DNA of 32,191 nucleotides from an uncultured bacterium (GCA_946548895.1 CAMNQF010000039.1:1-32191), one strand, 5' to 3'; shown: positions 1 to 7,726, numbered from the stretch's first letter. The notes: generated from the letters alone by a model not told the origin. A program made the numbers and translations.

Positions 1-120
1 CCCCCCCCCCCCCCTCCTTGCCCACCCCCCCCCGCGGCGCGGGGGCGGCGGCCCCTCTCCCTACCCCCCCACCCCCCCCCCCCCCAAAAAAAAACCCCCC
101 CCCCCCGCCCCCCCCCCCCC
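1..120. other. Low-complexity C-rich contig end, probable artefact
   Basis: This stretch is almost entirely C, broken by short A, T and G interruptions, and runs directly into the 3' end of the superoxide reductase gene. The other end of the window is a pure G run, which is the reverse complement of the same pattern. Poly-G tails are a known artefact of two-colour sequencing chemistry, and assembled on the opposite strand they appear as poly-C. I treat this as non-biological and call no gene in it. Confidence 0.85.
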
Positions 121-128
121 CGCTTCTT

Positions 129-503
129 TCACGCTTTCCAGAGGCCGTGCAGGTTGCAGAAGGCGTAGGCGGCCTCCACGTCGTCCCCGTCGCACAGGGC
201 GAAGCTGGCCTCTGGGGCCCGGCCCGGGCGGAGGACCTTGTACTGGCCGCCCTGCCTGGTCTGGAGGGAAATCCACTCAATGGAGTGCTCGTCAGCCATG
301 GGGTGGGCCGTGGAGCCAACGTATACGCTCACCCGGTTGCCCTCCACCTTATATACGGGGATGTGCTTCTCCCCGGCCCCCTCCGTGGCGCCGGGGACCA
401 TCTCCGTCATGGGCTCCCCGCAGCACTGAATGGGTACGCCGGCGTCCTTGACCATCAGCACAGTGTTGCCGCAGTGCCGGCAGGTAAAAAATTTTTGTTC
501 CAT
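129..503 (-). CDS. dfx: Desulfoferrodoxin (superoxide reductase, two-iron type)
   Basis: The 124-residue cytoplasmic protein reduces superoxide to hydrogen peroxide without forming oxygen, a typical defence of anaerobes. The N-terminal desulforedoxin domain carries the centre I cysteines C8, C11, C27 and C28. The catalytic neelaredoxin domain shows the EKH signature (E45, K46, H47), H67 in AHPM, H73 in DEHSIEW, and C116 and H119 in the C-terminal CNLHGLW motif, so both iron sites look complete. The ATG at 503 has GGAGGT about 7 nt upstream. The open frame continues further upstream but that part only reads across the thyX 3' end. It lies about 140 nt downstream of thyX. The stop codon is only about 8 bases from the artefactual contig end, yet the C-terminus is the family's normal one. 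Confidence 0.95.
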   Translation of the reverse strand: MEQKFFTCRHCGNTVLMVKDAGVPIQCCGEPMTEMVPGATEGAGEKHIPVYKVEGNRVSVYVGSTAHPMADEHSIEWISLQTRQGGQYKVLRPGRAPEASFALCDGDDVEAAYAFCNLHGLWKA

Positions 504-522
504 ATGATTGACCTCCTGAATG

Positions 523-590
523 GGCGCGGCCGGGCCGCGCCGGAATGGGGCTAGTATGCCCTGGGCGGGCGGGGCTATTCCGCCCCGCCC
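523..590. other. Two GC-rich hairpins between thyX and dfx
   Basis: Two perfect inverted repeats sit in the 143-nt gap. One is GGCGCGGC (523-530) with GCCGCGCC (534-541). The other is GGGCGGGGC (567-575) with GCCCCGCCC (582-590). Neither is followed by a T tract on the minus strand. They may stabilise the mRNA end or slow polymerase, but are not clear intrinsic terminators. No convincing dfx promoter was found. Confidence 0.4.
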
Positions 591-646
591 TGGCCCTGAT
601 TGATTGGAACGGCCCCGGGCCGGGCGGATGCCGGCGGCGGGGGAGG

Positions 647-1282
647 TTACGGCGCGCTGTCCGGCGATATATCGTCGAACAGAACCGGGATCTTCTGCTG
701 GAAATCCGCCAGCAGGGCGCAGGCCACCTCCCGCATCTGGGGGTGGGCGGCGGGGGCGGTGCGCAGCTTGAAGAAATGCCGCCACTCCCGCAGGTCCATG
801 GTGGCGACGATCTCCGTTTTCAAGCTGTTGGGCAGGATGCTCCGGGCCTCCTGGGGGGACGCGCCCGCGTCCAGCATACGGAAATAGGTGTCCTCCGCCG
901 CCCGCATGGCGTCCTCCCAGATCCCATAGAGCTGGGAATCCTCCCGCCAGAAGCAGGGCTTGACGAAGGTCAGCTCCCGGCCGAACTGGTCCAGGCTGTA
1001 GTTGCAGTAGCGGGTGCTCTCCTGGCTGTAGCTGGCAATGCGGTGCCGGACCAGCTCGTGGGTCACGCCCCGGTCGCAGATGAGGCGGACGCTGACCTTT
1101 TCGTGCTCGATGACGGACTCATGGCCCCGCGCCAGCAGATCGGCCAGAAATGTGCGGTAAGACGTATCGGTGATCCGCCCCTCGCTCTTATAGCAGACCC
1201 GGCCGATGCGCTCCAGACGCCGCAGCATCTCCTCGCCGTCGATCTCCTGCAAAAACTCGTGGCTTGGGGTTATCAGCTTCAT
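647..1282 (-). CDS. thyX: Flavin-dependent thymidylate synthase ThyX
   Basis: ThyX makes dTMP from dUMP using methylene-tetrahydrofolate, NADPH and FAD, replacing ThyA. The 211-residue protein has the family signature RHRxxSxxxxSxR as RHRIASYSQESTR at residues 79-91. It also has the usual N-terminal HESVIEH segment (54-60) and a C-terminal SILPNSLKTEIVATMDLREW stretch. Length is normal for the family. The ATG at 1282 is preceded by CAGGAGGGC at good spacing. It follows the TVP38-like gene by 61 nt on the same strand. Its own extended -10 element lies in that gap. Confidence 0.96.
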   Translation of the reverse strand: MKLITPSHEFLQEIDGEEMLRRLERIGRVCYKSEGRITDTSYRTFLADLLARGHESVIEHEKVSVRLICDRGVTHELVRHRIASYSQESTRYCNYSLDQFGRELTFVKPCFWREDSQLYGIWEDAMRAAEDTYFRMLDAGASPQEARSILPNSLKTEIVATMDLREWRHFFKLRTAPAAHPQMREVACALLADFQQKIPVLFDDISPDSAP

Positions 1283-1314
1283 ATTGATGCCCTCCTGTGA
1301 TGTTGTCGGGTGAT

Positions 1315-1323
1315 ATCATACCA
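1315..1323 (-). promoter_or_regulatory. Putative extended -10 promoter of thyX
   Basis: On the minus strand the gap ahead of thyX contains TGGTATGAT, an extended -10 element of the TGN-TATGAT type, about 33 nt upstream of the start codon. No clear -35 hexamer is visible at 17 nt. The same element occurs at the infC and addB promoters. Confidence 0.5.
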
Positions 1324-1343
1324 CAATTTTCGACGCGGCGCAA

Positions 1344-2024
1344 CTACCGCCCCAGCCGCCGGAGCAGCGCCTCCTCCAGCCGGTCGCCGTACTTCATGGC
1401 CAGCAGGAACAGGATGAGCCCCCCCGCGCCCAGCAGGGCCATGCCCCACAGGGGGATGGACAGGGTGGCGCTGCCCACCATGCAGGACACCAGCAGCCCC
1501 CAGGGCCGGGCCAGGGCCGCCAGCAGGAAGAACCGCCGGAAGGAGATGTCGGTGAGCCCCGCCAGGATGCACAGGATGTCGTCAGGGAAGAAGGGGAAGA
1601 GAAAGGCCAGGGCCAGGAATACGTCCCGCTTGCGGCGGATCACGTCCAGATACTTGCCGGACAGCTTTTCGCTGACGAACTGGCTGACGAACCGCTGGCC
1701 CAGGGCCCGGGCCAGGGCGAACACAATGGCGGAGCCCAGGGTTACGGCCCCCCAGGTGAGCAGGAAGGAGGGCCACAGCCCGAAGAGGTAGGCCCCGGCG
1801 GCGGCGGTGAGGTTGCTGGGGATGGGGGCCACAATGACGGACACCAGCTGCACCCCGAAGTAGGCCAGGTGGGACCAGGGGGCGCAGCGGGCGATGTACT
1901 CGCCCAGCTTCTCCTGTGAGCCCGCCGCCTCGAAAAAGCCGGTGGTGTACAGCGCCCACACGCTGCCCCCCAGAATGGCGATGGTCAGCGCCCAGAGCAA
2001 AATTTTGATTGGCTTCTTTTCCAT
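1344..2024 (-). CDS. TVP38/TMEM64 (VTT domain) membrane protein
   Basis: This 226-residue integral membrane protein belongs to the VTT/DedA-related family, whose members are linked to lipid scrambling or transport; no substrate can be read from the sequence. It has an N-terminal membrane segment (about residues 8-28), then the VTT core with APIPSNLTAAAGAYLFG, a short re-entrant-like FPFFPDDILCILAG motif near residue 145, and C-terminal hydrophobic helices around 165-210. Length is typical. It has its own promoter upstream and is followed by thyX. The start is the ATG at 2024, with a modest GGCAGGGG ribosome-binding site. Confidence 0.85.
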   Translation of the reverse strand: MEKKPIKILLWALTIAILGGSVWALYTTGFFEAAGSQEKLGEYIARCAPWSHLAYFGVQLVSVIVAPIPSNLTAAAGAYLFGLWPSFLLTWGAVTLGSAIVFALARALGQRFVSQFVSEKLSGKYLDVIRRKRDVFLALAFLFPFFPDDILCILAGLTDISFRRFFLLAALARPWGLLVSCMVGSATLSIPLWGMALLGAGGLILFLLAMKYGDRLEEALLRRLGR

Positions 2025-2061
2025 AACAGCCCCTGCCTTCCGCAGTGTTCAGTCTACGGCT

Positions 2062-2089
2062 ATTATAGCGTCAAAATGGAAAATAGCAA
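2062..2089 (-). promoter_or_regulatory. Sigma-A type promoter of the TVP38-like gene
   Basis: Minus-strand reading gives TTGCTA (2084-2089), a 16-nt spacer and a perfect TATAAT (2062-2067), about 38 nt upstream of the TVP38-like start codon. This fits the vegetative consensus well. Confidence 0.65.
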
Positions 2090-2093
2090 CAAA

Positions 2094-2131
2094 GGTTCCC
2101 TTCAGAAATCATGAAGATTCCTTTAGGAACC
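2094..2131. repeat. Nested inverted repeat upstream of the TVP38-like promoter
   Basis: GGTTCC (2094-2099) pairs with GGAACC (2126-2131), and inside it CTTCA (2100-2104) pairs with TGAAG (2112-2116). It lies between the rpsR terminator hairpin and the TVP38-like -35 box. It could be an operator or a leftover hairpin, and its role is unknown. Confidence 0.3.
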
Positions 2132-2140
2132 GCCTGAGAA

Positions 2141-2183
2141 GCGCAAATCCCCCCGGAGCCGCGCTCCGGGGGGATCGTTGCGC
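2141..2183 (-). terminator. Hairpin terminator after rpsR
   Basis: A perfect 13-bp stem (2147-2159 with 2163-2175) and an outer GCGCAA/TTGCGC extension begin 2 nt after the rpsR stop codon. The stem is very GC-rich, but the minus-strand tail is not a strong T run, so termination may be incomplete or factor-assisted. Confidence 0.55.
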
Positions 2184-2184
2184 T

Positions 2185-2427
2185 TTAGTCGGTGACGTAG
2201 GGCAGCAGGGCCACGTGACGGGCGCGCTTGATGGCGTCGGTCAGCTGGCGCTGGTGCATGGCGCAGGTGCCGGTGGTGCGGCGGGGCAGAATCTTGGACC
2301 GCTCGGACAGATAGCGCTTCAGCTTCTGGGAATCCTTGTAGTCGATCTGTTCCACCTTATCCACGCAGAACGCGCACACCTTGCGGCGCTTGCGGTTGCC
2401 GCGGGGCTTCGCATTATCCATAGCCAT
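2185..2427 (-). CDS. rpsR: 30S ribosomal protein S18
   Basis: S18 binds the 30S platform as a heterodimer with S6. The 80-residue protein has the S18 core: [15 protein letters not shown] near residues 18-32, then [20 protein letters not shown] and a C-terminal RHVALLPYV. The CxxC pair near the N-terminus is common in clostridial S18. The ATG at 2427 is preceded by AAAGGAGGT at 9 nt. A second in-frame ATG two codons later is possible but worse placed. It is the last gene of rpsF-ssb-rpsR. Confidence 0.97.
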   Translation of the reverse strand: MAMDNAKPRGNRKRRKVCAFCVDKVEQIDYKDSQKLKRYLSERSKILPRRTTGTCAMHQRQLTDAIKRARHVALLPYVTD

Positions 2428-2464
2428 ATTGGCAGACCTCCTTTATGTGAGATGGACCTTTCCC

Positions 2465-2953
2465 TTAGAAGGGCAGGTCGCCGTCGTCGTCGGCCAGGTC
2501 GGAGAACTGGTCGCCGCCGGATGGGATGCCGTAGTCGGCGGGAGCGGAGGGGGCCGCGGGACGGTTGTTGTAGGAGCCGCCGCCGTAGCTGCCGCCCCGG
2601 TCTCCGTAACTGCCGCCGCCGTCGCCGTCCCGCTTGGAGTCGCCGAAGTAGACGTTGTCCGCCACCACCTCGGCGGTGACGCGGCGGTTGTTCTCCTTAT
2701 CGGTCCACTCCCGCATTTGCAGCCGGCCCTCTACCACGGCCATGCGGCCCTTGGAGAAGTAGCGGCTGACGAACTCGCCGGTGCCCCGCCAGGCCACCAC
2801 GTCGATCCAGTCGGTGGCCCGCTCGCCGGTGTTTTTGTCCTTGAAATCCCGGTCCACCGCCAGGCGGAAAGTGGCCACAGGGGTCCCGTTCTGGGTGTGG
2901 CGGAGCTCCGGGTCACGGGCCAGGCGGCCCATGATGACGATATGGTTGAGCAT
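2465..2953 (-). CDS. ssb: Single-stranded DNA-binding protein
   Basis: SSB coats single-stranded DNA in replication, recombination and repair. The 162-residue protein has an N-terminal OB fold (MLNHIVIMGRLARDPELR, then the FRLAVDRDFKDK region), a Gly/Ser/Tyr-rich flexible linker with repeated GGSYG units at about residues 112-130, and the acidic partner-binding tip DDDGDLPF. I chose the ATG at 2953 because MLNHIVIMG is the conserved N-terminus and GAGAAGGAG lies just upstream. An in-frame ATG 11 codons earlier lies inside the rpsF 3' end. It is co-transcribed between rpsF and rpsR. Confidence 0.97.
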   Translation of the reverse strand: MLNHIVIMGRLARDPELRHTQNGTPVATFRLAVDRDFKDKNTGERATDWIDVVAWRGTGEFVSRYFSKGRMAVVEGRLQMREWTDKENNRRVTAEVVADNVYFGDSKRDGDGGGSYGDRGGSYGGGSYNNRPAAPSAPADYGIPSGGDQFSDLADDDGDLPF

Positions 2954-2966
2954 GGTGTTCTCCTTC

Positions 2967-3263
2967 TCAGGCGTCCTTGCTGACAATGATGGAACGCATG
3001 ACGCTGACGTTAATGCGCATCAGGCGGTCCAGCTCGGCGGGGAACGCGGGGTCGGAGGAGAAGGTCATCAGGACGTAGTAGCCCTCCTCCAGGTCGTTGA
3101 TGGGGTAGGCCAGCCGCTTCTTGCCCCACTCATCCACCTCGGACACAGTGCCATGGCCCTCCGCCAGCTCCTTGAAGCGGGCCACCAGGGCGGCGGTCTC
3201 CTCCTCGCCCAGGCTGGGGTTGAGGACATAGAGCACCTCGTAGTTTCCACTCACTTTAGCCAT
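2967..3263 (-). CDS. rpsF: 30S ribosomal protein S6
   Basis: S6 is a 30S platform protein that partners S18. The 98-residue product matches the family (NYEVLYVLNPSLGEEE at the N-terminus, LAYPINDLEEGYYVLMTF mid-protein). The ATG at 3263 has AAGGAGGTGC about 7 nt upstream. It is the first gene of the rpsF-ssb-rpsR operon. A strong promoter lies 90-117 nt upstream, and the leader in between may be an S6:S18 feedback site. Confidence 0.97.
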   Translation of the reverse strand: MAKVSGNYEVLYVLNPSLGEEETAALVARFKELAEGHGTVSEVDEWGKKRLAYPINDLEEGYYVLMTFSSDPAFPAELDRLMRINVSVMRSIIVSKDA

Positions 3264-3291
3264 TGTGTTTGCACCTCCTTATGGTCTTATG

Positions 3292-3332
3292 GCCTCCGGC
3301 CGCACCGGAGGCAAGGATGTTACGTCCGGCGC
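3292..3332 (-). promoter_or_regulatory. rpsF leader with two mutually exclusive hairpins
   Basis: The roughly 83-nt rpsF leader can form an 8-bp perfect hairpin (GCCTCCGG 3305-3312 with CCGGAGGC 3292-3299). It can also form an 8-bp upstream hairpin with one wobble pair (GCGCCGGA 3325-3332 with TCCGGTGC 3302-3309). Both use 3305-3309, so only one can form at a time. In many bacteria S6:S18 binds the rpsF leader for autoregulation, so a ribosomal-protein leader is likely by context. I cannot confirm the specific S6:S18 motif by eye. Confidence 0.45.
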
Positions 3333-3352
3333 GCACAGGCGCAGACTAATTT

Positions 3353-3380
3353 AGTATACACGAAATCTACGGTTTGTCAA
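3353..3380 (-). promoter_or_regulatory. Strong sigma-A promoter of rpsF-ssb-rpsR
   Basis: On the minus strand TTGACA (3375-3380) is followed by a 16-nt spacer and TATACT (3353-3358). This is close to a perfect vegetative promoter. The -35 lies inside the last codons of the transglutaminase gene that precedes it on the same strand. Confidence 0.85.
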
Positions 3381-5748
3381 GGGGCGGGCGGGGGTTTTCC
3401 GGGGATTTTCCCGGTTTTTTCCGGGGAATTCCCCAGAACCAGCGGAATACCGCCCGGCGCGGGGGACCCAGCGCGGCGTACAGCCGGACCCGCTCCCGGT
3501 CCACCAGGGCCCGCAGCTCAGTCAGCTCCTCTTCGGTGAGGGTGTGCTGGCTGAACCGGGCCTTCTGGGCCAGCTCCACCGCCCGCCCGTCCACCTGCCC
3601 GCCCCAGCGCTCCAGCCGCCGCAGGTATCCGTAGGCGGCCAGGGCGGCGCGGTTGGGGTCGGGGCCGCTGAGGCGCCGGGCGCGGTGCTTTTTCAGCAGA
3701 TGCTGCCCCAGCCACAGCAGGAACACAGCGCCGGACAGCGCCAGCGGCACCTTGACCAGCGGCAGCAGGTCCGCCGGACTCACTCCGGCCCCGCCGGGTT
3801 CGTCCCCCGCCTGGGGAGGCGGGGTCTGGCCGGGGGGTTGGGAGGGGGCGGGGGCCTGGGATGGCGTGGGGCTAGGGGTGGGGGGCGCGGTTTCCGCCGG
3901 GGGCAGGGAGGGGATGGGGGCGGAGTCCTCCGGCCTGTCCGCTCCCACCATCCAGCCGAAGGCGGCGGCGGGGGTGACCTCCACCGGATACCACCCGAAG
4001 CCGTCCAGCCACACCTCCACCCAGGCGTGGGCAGCCCGGTCGGGGACGCTCACCTGCCGGTTGGGGACGCAGTCCGCCACATAGCCGCTGACATACCGGG
4101 CGGGTATGCCCAGGGAGCGGAGCGTCAACGCGGCGGCGGAGGCGAAGTGCATACAGTAGCCACGGCGGCTCTCGGTGAGGAAGTAGAGGACCGGGTCCAC
4201 CCCCTCGGGGGCGGCGGGGACCTCCGTGTCGTACGCGCAAAGGCCGTCCAGCAGATCGGACACATTCAGGGCCGCCCCCACCGGGTCGTCCGCAAACTGG
4301 CCGTACTGCCGGCACACCTCTTCCAGTGTCCCGCGCAGCTCCTCCGGCACGTCCAGGTAGTGGCTGTAGGCAAAGCTGGAGTAGCGCCGCACGGCGGCCT
4401 GCCCGAGATTCAGAGATCCGGCGCTGGCAACGGGAAACTCGACGCTGGCAACGGGAGCGCCGCCGCTGCCACCGGACACGGAGCCGTACAGGGGAGGGGA
4501 GCGGTCGGTGAAGGACAGGGTGTGCACCCACTGCCCCCGCCGCCGGGCCAGATAGGAGTCCTCCACCGGGAGCGCCCCCGTGTCCCCCGCGTCCTCCGGG
4601 AGGGGGAAGTAGGGGGCGTACACGCAGGAGCCGGTCTGCGCCACGTTGTCCACGGTGACGGTGTAGTCCGGGCCGCCGCCGCGGCCCATGGCGGGAAAGT
4701 ACAGGGGGAAGGTGCGGGGGGCGTCCGGGGAGCTGTATTCCTCATAGGCCCCCTGGGGCAGGGCCGACCACAGGCCGTCCCGGTACACCGCCAGGGAGGA
4801 GCCCCGCAGGTACAGCCGCCCGCCGTAGTCGGTGGCCACCCGGAGCACCGTCCGCCCGGTGTACCGCAGGGGGCCCGCCGAGGACAGGTCGGCCTCCTCC
4901 GCCGAACCCACATAGACGATGGTATTCTGGAAGGGCCCGTCGAACCGGGACAGGAACTGGACGGCCGCCTCCGAGGCGGCCTGGAGCTTTTTCTCCGCGT
5001 CCAGGGCCCACTGGGGCCGGGTGTAGCCCTCCCGGGGGAAGGCCAGGGTGACGGCGGCCAGCACCAGCGCCGACCCGGCCAGCGCCGCCAGGGTGAGGGC
5101 TCCCCGGCGGGAGGGGGCGGACCACCGGCACAGGTCGCACAGCAGCATGGCGCACCAGCAGGCGCACAGGGCCATGAAGGGGGGCCAGCTGGGGTAGAGG
5201 TCGGCCAGCAGGCCGGGGAGGAGGGGGGGCAGGGTGAGCAGCGCCGCCAGCCACCACCGCCGGGCCCGGACCACCGCCCAGCCCAGGGCCAGGGCCAGCG
5301 GGACCAGGGAGAGCAGCAGGAACAGCCTGACGCATTGGGCGTCCTGGGCGGGGGTGAGCTGGGAGGCGTAATCGAAGGTCCGGCCCCACGAAACCCGGGC
5401 GGCGAAGAGGCCGGAGATTGCTTTGCAGGTGAGGACTGCCCCGGTGGACACGGCGTCCCAATGGCGCCAGAGGGCCAGGGCCCACAGCCCGGCCAGCCCC
5501 CCCGCCGCCGCCCCCCGGAACCTGGGGAGGGACCACACCGCCAGCGCCGCCAGGGAGAACAGCGCCGCCCAGGCCAAAAGCGGTCCGGCGTCCGCGGCGC
5601 AGCGGTCCAGCGCCGTGGCCTCCGGCCAGAGGGAATAGCCGCCGTACAGGGACAGGAAGGAGCCGGCCAGGCCCGTCAGGGCGCAGGCCAGCAGCAGGCC
5701 GTCCCCCAGCAGGGAGGCGGCGGAGAGGCGGGGTTCCCGGTCAGCCAT
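3367..5748 (-). CDS. Membrane transglutaminase-like protein (TgpA-like)
   Basis: The 793-residue protein has about six N-terminal membrane helices (roughly residues 15-235), then a large extracytoplasmic region with a transglutaminase core. Catalytic residues are visible: Cys in RRGYCMHFASAAALTLRSLG, His in AHAWVEVWLDGFGWYP, and an acidic residue in PVEVTP (Glu where many relatives have Asp). A Pro/Thr/Gln-rich linker follows, then one more membrane helix (LALSGAVFLLWLGQHLL) and a cytoplasmic tail. MoxR/DUF58/transglutaminase clusters are widespread, but the substrate is not established. I chose the ATG at 5748 because GGAGGGG precedes it; it overlaps the DUF58 stop by 8 nt, indicating translational coupling. 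Confidence 0.88.
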   Translation of the reverse strand: MADREPRLSAASLLGDGLLLACALTGLAGSFLSLYGGYSLWPEATALDRCAADAGPLLAWAALFSLAALAVWSLPRFRGAAAGGLAGLWALALWRHWDAVSTGAVLTCKAISGLFAARVSWGRTFDYASQLTPAQDAQCVRLFLLLSLVPLALALGWAVVRARRWWLAALLTLPPLLPGLLADLYPSWPPFMALCACWCAMLLCDLCRWSAPSRRGALTLAALAGSALVLAAVTLAFPREGYTRPQWALDAEKKLQAASEAAVQFLSRFDGPFQNTIVYVGSAEEADLSSAGPLRYTGRTVLRVATDYGGRLYLRGSSLAVYRDGLWSALPQGAYEEYSSPDAPRTFPLYFPAMGRGGGPDYTVTVDNVAQTGSCVYAPYFPLPEDAGDTGALPVEDSYLARRRGQWVHTLSFTDRSPPLYGSVSGGSGGAPVASVEFPVASAGSLNLGQAAVRRYSSFAYSHYLDVPEELRGTLEEVCRQYGQFADDPVGAALNVSDLLDGLCAYDTEVPAAPEGVDPVLYFLTESRRGYCMHFASAAALTLRSLGIPARYVSGYVADCVPNRQVSVPDRAAHAWVEVWLDGFGWYPVEVTPAAAFGWMVGADRPEDSAPIPSLPPAETAPPTPSPTPSQAPAPSQPPGQTPPPQAGDEPGGAGVSPADLLPLVKVPLALSGAVFLLWLGQHLLKKHRARRLSGPDPNRAALAAYGYLRRLERWGGQVDGRAVELAQKARFSQHTLTEEELTELRALVDRERVRLYAALGPPRRAVFRWFWGIPRKKPGKSPENPRPPLDKP

Positions 5749-6745
5749 GGCAGTCCCCTCCTTTCTCCGGCGCGACGTGAACGCGGAACACCGGGCCGTC
5801 CGGCCCCCGCAGGAGCTCGGGGCGGCCATCCAGCCGGGGCCCGTCCAGGGGCGCGGGCGCGCCCAGCAGGGCCAGCAGGCACTCCTCCAGCTCCTTCCAG
5901 TCGGATATGACGCGCAGCTGGGGGGCGCCCTCCCGGTCCAGCCACAGCACCCCGTGGGGCCGCTGCAAGCGCAGCAGCGCCTGGCTCAACCCCAGCAGCT
6001 TGTCCAGCAGACGGTCCAGCTCCTCCGGCTCCCCCATCAGGTCCAGGGTGAGCAGGGGCAGGGGAATGAGGGTTTCGGCCCGCTCCCGGACGATGAGCTG
6101 GTCCCACTTGGAGGACAGCTTCCAGTGCACCGCCCGCATGGGGTCGCCGGGGCGGTAGTCCCGCAGGTCATAGTCCTCCCCGGGGCCCAGCCGGGCGGCG
6201 TGGTCGGGGGAGGGGCGGGCGCCCTGGCCCTCCGGGAGGGAGGGGGGCTCCGCCGGGACCGGCACGGGGCGGCACAGCAGCCGGGCGGGCTTGGGCCGGG
6301 GCACCGGCAGGGCGATCAGCCCCAGGCAGTCGTATACCCGGACCCGGTCCGCCCGCAGCTCCAGCAGGCCGCAGTGGGGGGCGGGGGCGGTGATCTCCAC
6401 CGGGCGGCGGCGGGCCACCCCGGACAGCGCCAGCCGGCGGCGTTCCGTCCGGCCGGTGAGCAGGTTCTCCCCGGTGACCCGCAGGGCCAGCCGGGCCAGG
6501 GGCAGGCCGCTGGGCGACTCCACGGACACCAGCCAGCGGACCTGGCCGCCCCGGTCCAGGGCGGGGGGCGCGGCGGACAGGGCCAGGCGGCACCCCAGCA
6601 TCCCCGGCAGGGAGAGGGCCAGGGACAGCAGGGGCAGGGCGGCGCACAGGACCAGGAGGAAGCGGGCCAGATAGTTCTCGTTGGTGATCTGGAACAGCAG
6701 CACCCCCGCGAGGGCGAGGGCGTAGACAGCGCGGCGGACCGCCAT
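5741..6745 (-). CDS. DUF58 domain protein
   Basis: The 334-residue protein starts with two hydrophobic segments (about residues 4-20 and 26-46), followed by a cytoplasmic or surface beta-rich region. It then has the diagnostic DUF58 block YRPGDPMRAVHWKLSSKWDQ followed by LIVRE near residue 200. DUF58 proteins have no firmly assigned biochemical role but almost always accompany a MoxR AAA+ ATPase, as here. The ATG at 6745 lies 4 nt after the moxR stop, and the gene overlaps the downstream transglutaminase start, so the three form one operon. Confidence 0.88.
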   Translation of the reverse strand: MAVRRAVYALALAGVLLFQITNENYLARFLLVLCAALPLLSLALSLPGMLGCRLALSAAPPALDRGGQVRWLVSVESPSGLPLARLALRVTGENLLTGRTERRRLALSGVARRRPVEITAPAPHCGLLELRADRVRVYDCLGLIALPVPRPKPARLLCRPVPVPAEPPSLPEGQGARPSPDHAARLGPGEDYDLRDYRPGDPMRAVHWKLSSKWDQLIVRERAETLIPLPLLTLDLMGEPEELDRLLDKLLGLSQALLRLQRPHGVLWLDREGAPQLRVISDWKELEECLLALLGAPAPLDGPRLDGRPELLRGPDGPVFRVHVAPEKGGDCHG

Positions 6746-6749
6746 GGGG

Positions 6750-7688
6750 CTACCGAAGGCGGGGGGGCCGGACGGAGCCCAGCACCTCCGCCGCGATATC
6801 GCGGGCGCGCCGGGCGCTGTCCGCCGCCCCCGCGGGGAGGACCAGCCGGTGGGCGATGGCGTCCACCCAGAGGAAGCCCACGTCGTCGGGCACCACGTAG
6901 TCCCGGCCCCGGAGAAAGGCGCAGGCCCGGCACAGCCCGGCCACCGAGATGGCCGCCCGGGGGCTGGCCCCCTGGGCCAGCTGGGGATGGCTCCGGGTGG
7001 CCCGGACCAGCCGGAGGATATAGTCCAAAACGGCGTCGTCCACAAATACCCGGTCCACCTGGCCCCGCAGGCGGGCCAGCTCCTCCCGGTCCGCCGCCTG
7101 GGCCACCGCGTCCATGAGGCCGCCCCGCAGCTTGCGCTGGAGCAGCTCCAGCTCGTCCGCCGGAGCGGGGTAGCCCATGGTGAGGCGCAGGGCGAAGCGG
7201 TCCAGCTGGGAGTCGGGCAGCAGCTGGGTGCCGGAGGCCCCGGCGGGGTTCTGGGTGGCGATGACCAGGAAGGGGTCGGGGACGGGCCGGGACACGCCGT
7301 CCACCGTTACCCTGCCCTCCTCCATGGCCTCCAACAGGGCGGACTGGGTGCGGCTGGTGGCCCGGTTGAGCTCGTCGGCCAGGAACAGGTTGCACAGCAG
7401 GGCCCCGGGCTGGTACTCCATCTGCCCCGTGGCCTTGTTGTATAGGGAGAAGCCGGTGAGGTCGGAGGGCATCACGTCGGGGGTGAACTGCACCCGGCTG
7501 TATTTCAGGCCCAGGGCCTTGGAGAAGGCGATGGCCAGGGTGGTCTTGCCCACCCCGGGGATGTCCTCCAGCAGAACGTGGCCCCGGGCCAGGATGGCCA
7601 GGAGGGTTTTGACCACAATGTCGTCCTTGCCCACCACGGCCTTTTTCACTTCCCCCGCCACCTGGGCGGCCAGCTGATTTTCGCGCAT
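6750..7688 (-). CDS. MoxR family AAA+ ATPase
   Basis: This 312-residue AAA+ ATPase of the MoxR type is thought to act as a chaperone that assembles or activates partner proteins, here probably the DUF58/transglutaminase products. Walker A is EDIPGVGKTTLA near residue 41 and Walker B is LFLADELNRA near residue 101. TQNP (about residue 149) looks like sensor 1, and the C-terminal lid contains SPRAAI. The ATG at 7688 has AAGGAG at 9 nt. It is the first gene of the operon and begins about 85 nt downstream of rplT. Confidence 0.92.
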   Translation of the reverse strand: MRENQLAAQVAGEVKKAVVGKDDIVVKTLLAILARGHVLLEDIPGVGKTTLAIAFSKALGLKYSRVQFTPDVMPSDLTGFSLYNKATGQMEYQPGALLCNLFLADELNRATSRTQSALLEAMEEGRVTVDGVSRPVPDPFLVIATQNPAGASGTQLLPDSQLDRFALRLTMGYPAPADELELLQRKLRGGLMDAVAQAADREELARLRGQVDRVFVDDAVLDYILRLVRATRSHPQLAQGASPRAAISVAGLCRACAFLRGRDYVVPDDVGFLWVDAIAHRLVLPAGAADSARRARDIAAEVLGSVRPPRLR

Positions 7689-7719
7689 GGTATGTCACTC
7701 CTTGGACAGATTCCCTGGT

Positions 7720-7725
7720 ATTATA
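7720..7725 (-). promoter_or_regulatory. Putative -10 box for the moxR operon
   Basis: A perfect TATAAT reads on the minus strand 32 nt upstream of the moxR ATG, just after the rplT terminator T tract. The -35 position falls in the terminator loop (TGTTCA, a poor match). The promoter is plausible because the terminator would otherwise leave moxR without transcription. Confidence 0.4.
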
Positions 7726-7726
7726 A

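Noticed and set aside
18-554. A plus-strand Pro-rich frame starting in the C-rich end
   Set aside because: It begins in artefactual sequence and runs antisense to the superoxide reductase gene.
2564-2622. Tandem repeats in ssb as a possible CRISPR or mobile repeat
   Set aside because: They encode the GGSYG-type linker typical of SSB and lie fully inside its reading frame.
3544-5910. A plus-strand frame of about 788 codons opposite the transglutaminase gene
   Set aside because: The translation is Gly/Gln/Pro-rich with no domain, while the opposite strand has a complete transglutaminase-type protein with membrane helices and a ribosome-binding site.
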